A program made the position numbers and the translations under genes. The notes under the pieces were generated by a model. That model worked only from the letters and a program-made list of their open reading frames with translations. It had not been told where the DNA came from and ran no database searches. Source: Candidatus Aminicenantes bacterium UBA2190 (GTDB taxonomy: Bacteria; Acidobacteriota; Aminicenantia; UBA2199). From it: a DNA stretch of 57,734 bases. The first letter of the stretch is position 1; each line of letters starts with the position of its first letter. The stretch lies in NCBI GenBank assembly GCA_002335385.1, contig DCVK01000066.1, positions 1-57,734 on the forward strand, read 5' to 3'. Shown here one piece after another: positions 16,649 through 25,082 of the stretch.

Positions 16649-17535
16649 AGCTCACCCCGCTCGACCGCTGCCCCCTGTGCCGGAGCGAGCGCATCCGCCT
16701 GTTCAAGAAGGGGACGGTCGAGCCCCGCACCGTCAGCGCCGGCGACTTCAAGATCACCGACAGCCATTACGGCTCGCGCTGGACCTTCTTCGCCTGCCGG
16801 GAGTGCGGATTGGTATTCGCCAACCCGGTACCCGATCCCGAGGCCATCGCCCGTTTCTACGCCGCCCTGGAGGACGAGGAGTACAGCCAGGAGGGGGAGG
16901 GGCGCGGCCGCAATTTCACCGTGGTCCTGAAGCGGCTCGGCCGTTTCGTCCCTTCGGGAAGCACCCTCCTCGACGTGGGGGCGGCCAGCGGCATCTTCCT
17001 GAACCTGGCGCGCGCCGCCGGCTACCGCGTGCAGGGCATCGAGCCTTCGTCGGCATTGGCGGATGACGCCGAACGGCTGTTCGGTCTGAAGCTCTTCCGC
17101 GGCACCGCCGGGCAGTTCCCCGCCGGCGCAGAGTTCCAGGCCGTCACCCTCCTCGACGTGCTGGAGCATGTGACCGATCCCAACGCCCTGCTGGCGACGC
17201 TGGCGCCGCTGCTGGCGCCCGGCGGGGTGCTGGTGGTCACCACTCCGGACATCGGCAGCCTGGCCGCCCGGCTCATGGGCGGCCGCTGGTGGCACTACCG
17301 CGTGGCCCATGTCAATTTCTTCGGCCGCCGCGCCCTGGAGCGGCTGCTGGACGCCCATGGCTTCGACATCGTCCTGCGCAGGCGCTTCGCCTGGAATTTT
17401 TCGGCCTATTACCTGATCACGAGACTGCTGCCGTTCCTCAAGGGAACGGCTTTACAACGCCCCCTGAAAAAGCTACACTGCAAGCTGCAGTTGTTCGATT
17501 CATGGGAGGTTTATGCCCGGAAAAGGGAAAAGTAG
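16645..17535 (+). CDS. Class I SAM-dependent methyltransferase with zinc ribbon
   Basis: A 296-residue methyltransferase. An N-terminal four-cysteine ribbon (C9-P-L-C12 and C51-R-E-C54) precedes a Rossmann methyltransferase domain with motif I LLDVGAASGIFLN (about residues 108-120), the acidic loop GIEPS, and LLDVLEHVTDP. This architecture is common in genes for modification of surface sugars or lipids. The ATG overlaps the peptidase stop as ATGA. It overlaps the downstream UbiA-family gene by 23 bases, so the two are probably made together; a joint role in lipid or glycan modification is an inference. Confidence 0.85.
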   Translation: MKLTPLDRCPLCRSERIRLFKKGTVEPRTVSAGDFKITDSHYGSRWTFFACRECGLVFANPVPDPEAIARFYAALEDEEYSQEGEGRGRNFTVVLKRLGRFVPSGSTLLDVGAASGIFLNLARAAGYRVQGIEPSSALADDAERLFGLKLFRGTAGQFPAGAEFQAVTLLDVLEHVTDPNALLATLAPLLAPGGVLVVTTPDIGSLAARLMGGRWWHYRVAHVNFFGRRALERLLDAHGFDIVLRRRFAWNFSAYYLITRLLPFLKGTALQRPLKKLHCKLQLFDSWEVYARKREK

Positions 17536-18424
17536 CCTGTACCTGGCCTCGCTGCGGCTGGAGCGCTGGCCGCGCAGCACCGCCATCGTCGCCGGCACGG
17601 CGGCCGTGTTCCTGGTGTATCCCTCCCGCTTCCCGGCGCAGCTGAACCTTGAGCTGGGACTGAGGCTGCTGCTGGCATTCATCCTGACCTGGATGATCTC
17701 CACCGCCAATTACATCGTCAACGAGATCACCGACGCCCCGTTCGACGCCCACCATCCGCAGAAGAAGAACCGCCCGCTGGTGGCCAAGGAGATCAGCGTC
17801 CCGGTCCTCATCGGCGTCTGGGTGCTGCTGACCGCCGCCGCCCTGGGCATCGCCTACCACGCCTTCCACCCGGCCTTCCTCTGGAGCCTGGGGGCGCTGC
17901 TGCTGGCCGGCATCGTCTACAACGTGCCGCCGCTGCGCGTCAAGGATGTCCCTTACCTCGATTCCACGCTGGAGTCGGCCAACAACCCCATCCGCTTCCT
18001 GGTCGGCTGGTACGTGCTGGCCGCCGCCTTCCCGCCGCTGAGCCTGCTGGCCGCCTGGTGGGCCTTCGGCAATTTCCTGATGATCGGCAAGCGGGTGGCC
18101 GAGAAGAAGTTCCTCGCCCCCGAGGATGCCCGCAACTACCGGCTGTCGCTGGGCCGCACCAGCAGCGCCGGGCTGGTCGCCTTCATGACCGCCAACGGCC
18201 TGGTTTTCCTGGCCATGTTCATCGTGTTCTCCATGCGCTCCGGCCTGGGCACGTTCCTCTACGCCCTGCCCTTCATCGTGTTCTATCTGGTCATCTTCAT
18301 GTTCAAGTCCATCCAGGACCGCGACGCGGCCGAGGAGCCGGAAAAGCAGCTGAAGAACCCGTATTTCGCCTTGTATACCCTTTTTCTGCTCGTGATCTTC
18401 GCGATCGCATTCCTGCTGAGGTGA
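17513..18424 (+). CDS. UbiA-family membrane prenyltransferase
   Basis: A 303-residue integral membrane protein with about eight hydrophobic segments. The first metal-binding motif reads NEITDAPFDAHHPQKKNRPL, which resembles the N-D-x-x-D-x-x-x-D-x-x-HP-x-K-x-x-RP pattern of decaprenyl-phosphate phosphoribosyltransferases more than that of quinone UbiA enzymes; a second conserved loop is DVPYLDSTLESANNPIRFLVGW. It therefore probably transfers a group to or from a polyprenyl substrate at the inner membrane. It sits four bases before an MgtC-family gene. The exact acceptor is not determinable from sequence. Confidence 0.8.
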   Translation: MPGKGKSSLYLASLRLERWPRSTAIVAGTAAVFLVYPSRFPAQLNLELGLRLLLAFILTWMISTANYIVNEITDAPFDAHHPQKKNRPLVAKEISVPVLIGVWVLLTAAALGIAYHAFHPAFLWSLGALLLAGIVYNVPPLRVKDVPYLDSTLESANNPIRFLVGWYVLAAAFPPLSLLAAWWAFGNFLMIGKRVAEKKFLAPEDARNYRLSLGRTSSAGLVAFMTANGLVFLAMFIVFSMRSGLGTFLYALPFIVFYLVIFMFKSIQDRDAAEEPEKQLKNPYFALYTLFLLVIFAIAFLLR

Positions 18425-18428
18425 ACTG

Positions 18429-19076
18429 ATGGAGATCGACATCATCCTGAAGATCCTGCTGGCGGCCATGCTGGGCGGCATCATCGGCCTGGAGCGTGAG
18501 CTCTCGCACAAGGAGGCCGGGCTGCGCACCAACATCCTGATCGCCATCGGCAGCGCCCTGATCACCGTCATCTCCTTCAAGATCGCCGCCCTGGCCGCGG
18601 TGGCCGACCCGGCGCGGCTGACGGCGCAGATCGTCAGCGGCATCGGCTTCCTGGGCGCCGGCGCCATCATCCAGGCGCGCTTCGCCGTCCACGGCCTGAC
18701 CACCGCCGCCACCATCTGGACGGTGGCGGCCATCGGCATCGCCGTCGGCAGCGGCTTCTACCTTCTGGCCTTCCTGGTCACCCTGCTGGTGGTCATCGTG
18801 CTGACCGCCTTCAAGCATCTGCAGGCCTATATCGAGAAGCAGAAGCAGAATTTCGTCTATCTGATCTCCACCGACGAGAAGGCGTCGCTGCTGGTCGAGA
18901 TCCGCCAGGTCATGACCGAGCTGAACATCCGCTACGCCAGCGCCCGCCTGAAACGCCGCGGCGGCGGCTACGAGCTCGAGATCATCTTCAACACCTCGGA
19001 GAACAAGAACCGCGATTTCCTCGACAAGGTCATGCTGCTCCAGGGGGTGAACGAGGTCCTCTCCGAAAACCTATGA
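18429..19076 (+). CDS. MgtC/SapB family membrane protein
   Basis: A 215-residue protein. The N-terminal half has four or five membrane segments with the family signature GGIIGLERELSHKEAGLRTNILI and VSGIGFLGAGAIIQ; the C-terminal half is a soluble ACT-like domain (YLISTDEKASLLVEIRQVMTELNIRY). MgtC proteins respond to magnesium limitation and modulate the F-type ATPase or transport in enteric bacteria, but most homologues are uncharacterised. It begins four bases after the UbiA gene and overlaps rdgB as ATGA, so it is part of the same run. Confidence 0.88.
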   Translation: MEIDIILKILLAAMLGGIIGLERELSHKEAGLRTNILIAIGSALITVISFKIAALAAVADPARLTAQIVSGIGFLGAGAIIQARFAVHGLTTAATIWTVAAIGIAVGSGFYLLAFLVTLLVVIVLTAFKHLQAYIEKQKQNFVYLISTDEKASLLVEIRQVMTELNIRYASARLKRRGGGYELEIIFNTSENKNRDFLDKVMLLQGVNEVLSENL

Positions 19077-19672
19077 CCGCGCTGCTGCTGGCCACGCGCA
19101 ATCGCGGCAAGAAGCGCGAGCTGGAGCATTGCCTTTCCGCCAGCGGCGCAGCCCTGCGCCTCCTTTTCCTGGCCGATGTCGCCGCCGGCGAGGACATCGA
19201 GGAGACGGGGCGGACGTTCGCCGAGAATGCCCGCTTGAAGGCGGACCACTACAGCCGGGTCAGCGGCCTGGACACGCTGGGCGACGACTCGGGGCTCGAG
19301 GTCGCGGCCCTGGGCGGCCGACCCGGCGTCCTCTCCGCGCGCTACGCCGGCCCGGGCGCCGGCGACGACGCCCGCATCACCAAGCTGCTGGATGAGATGC
19401 GGGAGGTCTCTGACCGGCGCGCCCGCTTCGTTTCCGCCGTGTGCATCTCGCGCGGCGGCACCGCGCTCGCCCAGTTCATCGGCACGGTCGATGGCGAGAT
19501 CCTGCGCGGGAAGAGGGGAGCGGGCGGCTTCGGCTACGATCCTCTCTTTTTCTATCCGCCGCTGGGCAGAACGTTCGCTGAATTGCCGCTCGAGGAAAAG
19601 AACAGGATATCCCACCGCGCCCGCGCCCTGGAGCAGGTCAGGGAATTCATCCTGCAGGGCGGATTGAAATAG
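19073..19672 (+). CDS. rdgB: Non-canonical purine NTP pyrophosphatase (XTP/dITP)
   Basis: A 199-residue HAM1/RdgB-family enzyme that hydrolyses dITP and XTP to monophosphates to keep deaminated bases out of DNA. Recognisable are LLATRNRGKKRELEH at the N-terminus (T/SxNxxK), GDDSGLEVAALGGRPGVLSARYAG, GGFGYDPLFF and ELPLEEKNRISHRARAL near the end. Length is normal. It overlaps the mgtC stop and is followed by a 95-base gap with a hairpin before apt. Confidence 0.93.
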   Translation: MTALLLATRNRGKKRELEHCLSASGAALRLLFLADVAAGEDIEETGRTFAENARLKADHYSRVSGLDTLGDDSGLEVAALGGRPGVLSARYAGPGAGDDARITKLLDEMREVSDRRARFVSAVCISRGGTALAQFIGTVDGEILRGKRGAGGFGYDPLFFYPPLGRTFAELPLEEKNRISHRARALEQVREFILQGGLK

Positions 19673-19711
19673 CGCCAGCTCGTCGGACCTGTCAGACGGG
19701 CCCGCTGGCGC
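19672..19711. repeat. Hairpin with GTCNGAC repeat loop
   Basis: GCGCCAGC (19672-19679) pairs with GCTGGCGC (19704-19711); the loop holds GTCGGAC and GTCAGAC units. No T-tract follows, so it is not an obvious terminator. Confidence 0.5.
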
Positions 19712-19767
19712 CGGGCCACTTTCAAAAAGTCGGGAAAAGCATTATCATGATGACCAAGGAGGCCTCA

Positions 19768-20289
19768 ATGGACCTGGAAAAGTTCATCCGCGACGTGCCT
19801 GATTTTCCCCAGCAGGGGATCCTGTTCAAGGACATCACCACGCTGCTGCAGGACGGCGACGCCTTCCGCCTGGCCGTGAACCGCATGCTGAAGAAGCATC
19901 TGGACGGGGGTGCGAAGATCGACAAGGTCATGGGCGTCGAGGCGCGCGGCTTCATCCTCGGCGGCGTCATGGCCTACAAGCTGGGCTGCGGCTTCGTGCC
20001 GGCGCGCAAGCCCGGCAAGCTGCCGTACCGCTCCGTGCGCGAGGAATACACCCTGGAATACGGGACGAACTGCCTGGAGGTCCACGAGGATGCCGTCCGC
20101 CCCGGCGAGAGGGTCCTGGTCGTCGATGACCTGCTGGCCACGGGCGGCACGGCGCTGGCCGCCGCCCGGCTGGTGGAGAAGCTGGGCGGCGAGGTGGCGG
20201 CGATCGAATTCATGGTCGAGCTCGCCTTCCTCAAGGGGCGCGAAAAGCTCCCCGGCTACACGGTCCACAGCCTGATCACCTGCGGATGA
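19768..20289 (+). CDS. apt: Adenine phosphoribosyltransferase
   Basis: A 173-residue purine-salvage enzyme making AMP from adenine and PRPP. The N-terminus (FIRDVPDFPQQGILFKDITTLL), VMGVEARGFILGGVMAYKLG, RKPGKLPYR, EYTLEYGTNCLEVHEDAV and the PRPP-binding loop VLVVDDLLATGGTALAA are all diagnostic. ATG 19768 is chosen because AAGGAGG (19756-19762) lies five bases upstream; earlier ATGs at 19747 and 19750 lie before that site. It overlaps the next gene as ATGA. Confidence 0.95.
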   Translation: MDLEKFIRDVPDFPQQGILFKDITTLLQDGDAFRLAVNRMLKKHLDGGAKIDKVMGVEARGFILGGVMAYKLGCGFVPARKPGKLPYRSVREEYTLEYGTNCLEVHEDAVRPGERVLVVDDLLATGGTALAAARLVEKLGGEVAAIEFMVELAFLKGREKLPGYTVHSLITCG

Positions 20290-20696
20290 TGCTCAAGACG
20301 CTGCTGCTCCTCCTGCAGGTCACCCAGCACTACCTGGTCATGCAGCCCATGCAGGAGGCGATCGTCAACGGCCGCTTCGAGGCCCTGAACCCGATCTGCC
20401 GCCTGCGCGTCGTCCTCAACCTGGAGGAGCCTATCGCGCTCAGCGGCGCCATGAGCCGCGAACAGTTCATCGGCGACCTGGCGGCCCGCTTCGAGGACCT
20501 GCAGGCGGAGACGATCGAATGGTCGTCGCTGCAGGTCGAGGGGAACATCGCCGTGCAGTCGCTGAACCTGATCCTGAGGCGGCACTTCTCCGGATCGCGC
20601 GTCCCCTACAAGCTGATCCTGTTCATGAGCAGCGACACCTCCCCGGGCGAAGAAAAAGAATGGAAGCTGTATTACCTGCGCGGATTAAAAATATAG
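20286..20696 (+). CDS. Hypothetical protein, possibly NTF2-like
   Basis: A 136-residue protein I do not recognise. The N-terminus is mildly hydrophobic (MMLKTLLLLLQVTQHYLVMQ). The body reads as one helix pair followed by strands, ending in VPYKLILFMSSDTSPGEEKEWKLYYLRGLKI, a pattern reminiscent of the final strands of small NTF2-like or DUF4783 domains; this is only a resemblance. It is coupled to apt by an ATGA overlap and overlaps the histidine kinase start by 37 bases. Confidence 0.65.
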   Translation: MMLKTLLLLLQVTQHYLVMQPMQEAIVNGRFEALNPICRLRVVLNLEEPIALSGAMSREQFIGDLAARFEDLQAETIEWSSLQVEGNIAVQSLNLILRRHFSGSRVPYKLILFMSSDTSPGEEKEWKLYYLRGLKI

Positions 20697-23600
20697 CTCT
20701 CGCCGCGCTGGCCGTCGCCCTGGCCGGCGCCGCGCTGTGGGCCGCCTCCGCCCCCCGGGGAAAGAAGGGGGAAGCCGGCGTCCGCACCGTGGTCGAGAGG
20801 GACGCCGGCCGCATGGAGGCCCTTGTGGCCGCGGCCGTGCGCGGCTGCCTGGAGCGGTCCGGGCGCCTGGGCCGTTCTTTCGCCGCCGGCAGCCTGGATG
20901 CCGCCGATCTGGAAAAACGCGAGGCGCTGGTCGTTGAAAAAATGGGGATCATCACCGATTATGTCGGCGAGATCTATTTCTTCAGGCCGGTCGAGCTGCC
21001 CGAGGGGAACTGGCGGCTGATCCAGAAGAACCAGAACGTCTATTTTCTGCGCCGGGTCGCCCCGGATACCTATTACCTGCGCTTCTTCATGGACATCCGC
21101 TCCGGCCCGCTCCAGGAGGCGGCCTCGTACCCCTATCCCGTTTTCGACCTGAAGTTCGCCGACCGGCCCCTGCCCGACACCGGGGACGGTTTTTCCTATG
21201 ACCAGGCACAGGAACGCTTCTATTTTACCCGGGCGTTGCGGTCCAGCCAGAACCAGCTCCTGCTATCCCTCGTGTTTTCCCGGGCGACCCTGGCGCAGCC
21301 GGGGCTGAGGACGCGCAAGGCCCTGGCCTATGCGCTGGTCTTTCTCTCCCTGCTGGCGCTGTTCCTGCTCGCTCGCGGCAGCGGCGCCTGGCGCCTTCTG
21401 CTGCGCCTCCTTTGCCTGGCCGGCATGGCCTTCACCGCCTGGTGGGCGATCGCCTGGCTGAGCGAGCGGAGCATCTACATCCCGGGATACGCTTCGGCGG
21501 TCCGCTCCGTTTTCCAGCCCCTGGCCCTGCTCGTCTTCCTGCTGCTCGCCGCCCGCTGCGGCCCGGGACGGGTGAGGCGCAGGAACGTCATTGCGGCCCT
21601 GGCCCTGTTCAACGCCCTGACGGCGCTGGCGTTCCCTGCCGCCCGCGTCGTCCTGAACCACGTCGATTTCCCCTACGGCGAATTCGCCCTGAACCCGGAA
21701 TATCTCGCATTGCTGGCGCTGGTCGCCGGCCTGCTCGCCGCCCCGCTGCTGGCGGCGGCGCCTTTCCTGGACGGCCTGTCGTTCCGGCGGGCCTGGCCGC
21801 TCGTCGCGCTGCAGGCGGTGCTGCTGCTCCTTCTTTGGCGCCTGCTGCCCTTTGCCTCCCTCAGCCTTTCCCTGCTGGCGCTGGCCTTTGTCATCCTGCT
21901 CCTGCTGCCGCGGCCGCCATGGGCGCGCGTCCTGGCGCCGCTGCTGTTGCTGGCGCTGGCGGTCAGCGTCCTGCTGGGCGAGCATTCGTTGCGCGAGCGC
22001 CGGGCCTTCGTCAGCGAGAACCTGAAACCGATCTTCTCCAGCCAGGACGATTACGCCAAGCTCGTGGCCCGCGAGATCGTCTACGAGCTGAACTCGCAAA
22101 GCGAGCCGCTGCACGCTTTCTTCGAAGGGGGCCGGGACGAGGGGCTGGGCGACTGCTGGAAGAACACCCTGGCCGCCCGCGAAAGCATCGCCTCGGGCAT
22201 TCACGTGGTGCGGGGCGATGGCGCCGTCCTGAGCTCTTTCTCGTACCAGATCCCCTATATCCCGCTCGACAAGGAGGATATTTTTCCCTTCTGGCACGTG
22301 GAGAACGTGGATGCCGTTCTTTTCGGCAGGAACGTAAGGCTGGCCGTGGCCACCATCAGCGTCTTCCAGAAGGAGCGCTACCTCGGCTATGTCATGGTCC
22401 AGGTCCTGAACACCGCCGATCTCATCCTCAAGAGCCGCGAGCCGCGATCCATCCTCACCGTGGACCGCAAGATCCGCGACGCCGGGCTCGGCTACATCAA
22501 GCTGGACGAGGAGCAGCGCATCCTGGAGAACCCGGCCAACATCAACGTGGAGGACCTGGCGGCGCTGACGGGCGCCGGCGACGCCTGGGTGCGCTTCCGC
22601 TCCATGGGCCAGGCCTTCAGCGGCCATGTTTTCCGCATCGGCGACGAGACGGCCGTCATCTTTTACCCGGAAGACACATTCTTCCGGTCCTTCTCGGAAA
22701 CCATCAAGGTGCTGGGCTTCCTGCTGCTGCTGGCGGCGCTGTTCCACCTGCGGCGGCTGGGATCGTTCCCCTGGCGGCTGGTCCTGGGCTCGTTCTCGGT
22801 GAAGGTATTCGCCATCCTGGTCCTGCTCTCCATGTTCACGGCGGCGGCGTTCTCGCTGTTTTCGCTGAACTTCAATTTCCGCTCCCTGGAGGCGCAGCGC
22901 ACCCAGGCGGCCCACGCCCGCGGCCGCGCCGCCCTGAACGTCATCAACAACCTCCTGGCCGGCGGCGGCGAAATGACGCAGGACCACATGTTCCTGCTGC
23001 AGAAGATCCTGGAGAACGACATCAGCGTCTACGAGAAGGGGACGCTGCTTTTCACCTCGGACCACCGCAAGATCATCCGTTCGCAGCTGCCCATCTACCT
23101 GAACTCCGCTATCCGCGACGTTTTCCGCCAGGGCGGCCGGCAGTTCGAGCTGCGGCAGAACGAGAACACGCTCGACCTGTTCTTCAAGGCGGCGGGGGAC
23201 TACGTGTTCGACATCGAGTTCCCCTTCGACAGCGCCGACCAGCTGCGGGCGCGGCGCTACAACATCGACTTCCTGGCGACCGTCTTCTTCGTGCTGATCA
23301 TCATCGGCCTGGGAGCAGCCTTCTTCTTCCGCAACCAGATCGTGGCCCCCATCCATCGCCTGAACCGCGGCATGGCCGAGGTGCAAAAGGGCAACCTGAG
23401 CCCGCTGGCCGACATCCCGGTCGAGAGCGAGCTGCGCGAGCTGTACCTGGGATTCAATTCCATGCTGCAGGGGATCCAGGAGCAGAAACAGAGCGCCTCC
23501 GAGATCTCCAGGATGAAAACGCTGGTCCAGCTTGGCCGCCGTGTGGCCCACGAAGTGAAGAATCCCCTGACCCCGATCCGCCTGTCGGCCGAGCAGATCC

Positions 23601-24190
23601 AGCGCTCGCTGCAGGACGGCGGCGAGAAGAGCGGCGAGGTCATCGCCCATGCCGTGCGCTACATCATCGAGGAGACCGAGCACCTGCGGCGGGTGGCGTT
23701 CGGCTTCCTGAACCTGTCGAAACTGGACGAGCTGAAGCCCGAGCATTTCCGCCTCGACGATTTGGTCGCGGAGGCGGTCTGCCACCTGCGGCCGATCTAC
23801 CCCCAGGTGCGCTTTTCCGTTTCCGGCGGCGCCGGCGGGGGCATCAACGTCGTCGCCGACCGCCAGAAGATCAAGCAGGCGGTCGACAACGTGCTGACCA
23901 ACTCGCTGGAGGCGCTGGGCGCGGGCGCGGGCGAGATCGACGTCACCATCGGCCAGGACGAAGGCTTCGCCCTCATCCGCATCCGCGACAACGGCGCGGG
24001 GATCGACCCGGAGGACCTGAAGCGCATCGCCCGCGAGGAGTTCTCCTCCAAGGGGCTGGGAACCGGACTGGGACTGGTCATCGCCCGACGTTTCCTGGAG
24101 CTGCATCGTGGCGCGCTGGAGATCGAGTCGCATCCGGGAGCGGGCACCACCGTCGTCATGAGGTTCGCCAAGCATGCAGCACCGGCCTGA
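20660..24190 (+). CDS. Large membrane sensor histidine kinase (NtrY-like)
   Basis: A kinase of about 1176 residues. An N-terminal membrane segment and a first extracytoplasmic region precede a block of about seven hydrophobic helices (roughly residues 210-450), then a second soluble region, two more helices (near 680-735), a third sensor region with YNIDFLATVFFVLIIIGLGAAFFF, HAMP, a HisKA domain with phospho-acceptor H964 in VAHEVKNPLTPIRLSAEQ, and an ATPase domain (N-box NVLTNSLEALG, IRDNGAGID, GTGLGLVIARRFLELHRG). NtrY-type kinases pair with sigma-54 regulators; one lies at 34999-36363. The ATG 20660 start, within the preceding gene, is likely but not certain. It overlaps the LD-carboxypeptidase gene by 17 bases. 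Confidence 0.88.
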   Translation: MEAVLPARIKNIALAALAVALAGAALWAASAPRGKKGEAGVRTVVERDAGRMEALVAAAVRGCLERSGRLGRSFAAGSLDAADLEKREALVVEKMGIITDYVGEIYFFRPVELPEGNWRLIQKNQNVYFLRRVAPDTYYLRFFMDIRSGPLQEAASYPYPVFDLKFADRPLPDTGDGFSYDQAQERFYFTRALRSSQNQLLLSLVFSRATLAQPGLRTRKALAYALVFLSLLALFLLARGSGAWRLLLRLLCLAGMAFTAWWAIAWLSERSIYIPGYASAVRSVFQPLALLVFLLLAARCGPGRVRRRNVIAALALFNALTALAFPAARVVLNHVDFPYGEFALNPEYLALLALVAGLLAAPLLAAAPFLDGLSFRRAWPLVALQAVLLLLLWRLLPFASLSLSLLALAFVILLLLPRPPWARVLAPLLLLALAVSVLLGEHSLRERRAFVSENLKPIFSSQDDYAKLVAREIVYELNSQSEPLHAFFEGGRDEGLGDCWKNTLAARESIASGIHVVRGDGAVLSSFSYQIPYIPLDKEDIFPFWHVENVDAVLFGRNVRLAVATISVFQKERYLGYVMVQVLNTADLILKSREPRSILTVDRKIRDAGLGYIKLDEEQRILENPANINVEDLAALTGAGDAWVRFRSMGQAFSGHVFRIGDETAVIFYPEDTFFRSFSETIKVLGFLLLLAALFHLRRLGSFPWRLVLGSFSVKVFAILVLLSMFTAAAFSLFSLNFNFRSLEAQRTQAAHARGRAALNVINNLLAGGGEMTQDHMFLLQKILENDISVYEKGTLLFTSDHRKIIRSQLPIYLNSAIRDVFRQGGRQFELRQNENTLDLFFKAAGDYVFDIEFPFDSADQLRARRYNIDFLATVFFVLIIIGLGAAFFFRNQIVAPIHRLNRGMAEVQKGNLSPLADIPVESELRELYLGFNSMLQGIQEQKQSASEISRMKTLVQLGRRVAHEVKNPLTPIRLSAEQIQRSLQDGGEKSGEVIAHAVRYIIEETEHLRRVAFGFLNLSKLDELKPEHFRLDDLVAEAVCHLRPIYPQVRFSVSGGAGGGINVVADRQKIKQAVDNVLTNSLEALGAGAGEIDVTIGQDEGFALIRIRDNGAGIDPEDLKRIAREEFSSKGLGTGLGLVIARRFLELHRGALEIESHPGAGTTVVMRFAKHAAPA

Positions 24191-25082
24191 TCCCCTGGTC
24201 CCCGGCGACACGATCGGCGTCTTCCTGCCGTCGTCCCCAGCGCGCGAGCCGTTTCGCAGCCAAGGGCTGCAGGTCCTGCGCGACATGGGGTTCCGCGTCC
24301 GCGAAGTGAAAGACCCGCTCGCCGGCGCGGATTTCCGCGCCCGTCCCCCGCAGCAGGCCATGGACGACCTGCAGGGCTTCTTCAGCGACCCGGAAATAAA
24401 GGGGCTTTGGGCCGGGCGCGGGGGCTACGGCTCCAATTACCTCCTGCCCCTGCTCGATCAGCTGATCCTTCCTGCGCCCAAGGTCATCGTCGCATCTTCC
24501 GACGTCAGCTACCTCCTGTGGCACCTGCTGGACCGGCGCGGCCTGGTCGTCTTCTACGGTCCCATGGCCTACGCCGGGCTCGCCGCCGGCGAGTACGACC
24601 GGGAGCAGGTGCTGGCCGCCCTGACCGCCAACCGGGCGCCGCAGAGTTTTCCGGGGGAGGTGCTGTGCCCGGGCCGCGCCCGCGGCCTGATCACGGGGGG
24701 CTGTTTGTCCAACTTCGCCTCCCTGATCGGCACTCCCTATCTGCCGCAGGTGAAGGGACGCATCCTGCTGCTGGAGGACGTCAATGAGCGGCCCTACCGC
24801 CTCGACCGCCTGCTTTGGCAGTGCGAACAGGCCAAGGTGTTCCGCCGCCTGCGCGGGCTGCTGCTGGGGGAGTTCCCCGGATGCTTCAAGGACCCGGCCG
24901 AAAAGGAGGCATTCTACCGGCACTGGCGGGAGAGGCTTTCCGGCCTGGGCATCCCGGTGCTGTACGACATCCCCTGCGGCCATGCGGCCTGCTCCCGGAT
25001 CCTGCCGCTGGGAGTGAACGCCGAGGTGGATGCCGAGGACGAAAGCGGGAGCCTGCGCTGCGAGATCGGGGTGAAATGGTGA
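24174..25082 (+). CDS. S66 family LD-carboxypeptidase (murein tetrapeptide carboxypeptidase)
   Basis: A 302-residue S66-family serine peptidase. LdcA enzymes remove the terminal D-alanine from murein tetrapeptides in the cytoplasm, yielding the tripeptide used by Mpl. Seen: LVPGDTIGVFLPSSP, the glycine turn AGRGGYGSNYLLPLLD, the nucleophile region ASSDVSYLL with S109, the acidic LLLEDVNERPYRLDRLL and the histidine region IPCGHAACSRILPLGV. The nucleophile lies in ASSD rather than the common GxSD. The gene overlaps the histidine kinase and the mpl gene, so all three are translated together. Confidence 0.87.
   Translation: MQHRPDPLVPGDTIGVFLPSSPAREPFRSQGLQVLRDMGFRVREVKDPLAGADFRARPPQQAMDDLQGFFSDPEIKGLWAGRGGYGSNYLLPLLDQLILPAPKVIVASSDVSYLLWHLLDRRGLVVFYGPMAYAGLAAGEYDREQVLAALTANRAPQSFPGEVLCPGRARGLITGGCLSNFASLIGTPYLPQVKGRILLLEDVNERPYRLDRLLWQCEQAKVFRRLRGLLLGEFPGCFKDPAEKEAFYRHWRERLSGLGIPVLYDIPCGHAACSRILPLGVNAEVDAEDESGSLRCEIGVKW

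Noticed and set aside
21263..24361. A 1032-codon open frame on the minus strand opposite the histidine kinase
   Set aside because: It is a shadow frame of GC-rich coding DNA: the opposite strand encodes a kinase with all expected motifs, while this frame has no recognisable domain and a composition skewed to R, G, Q and E.
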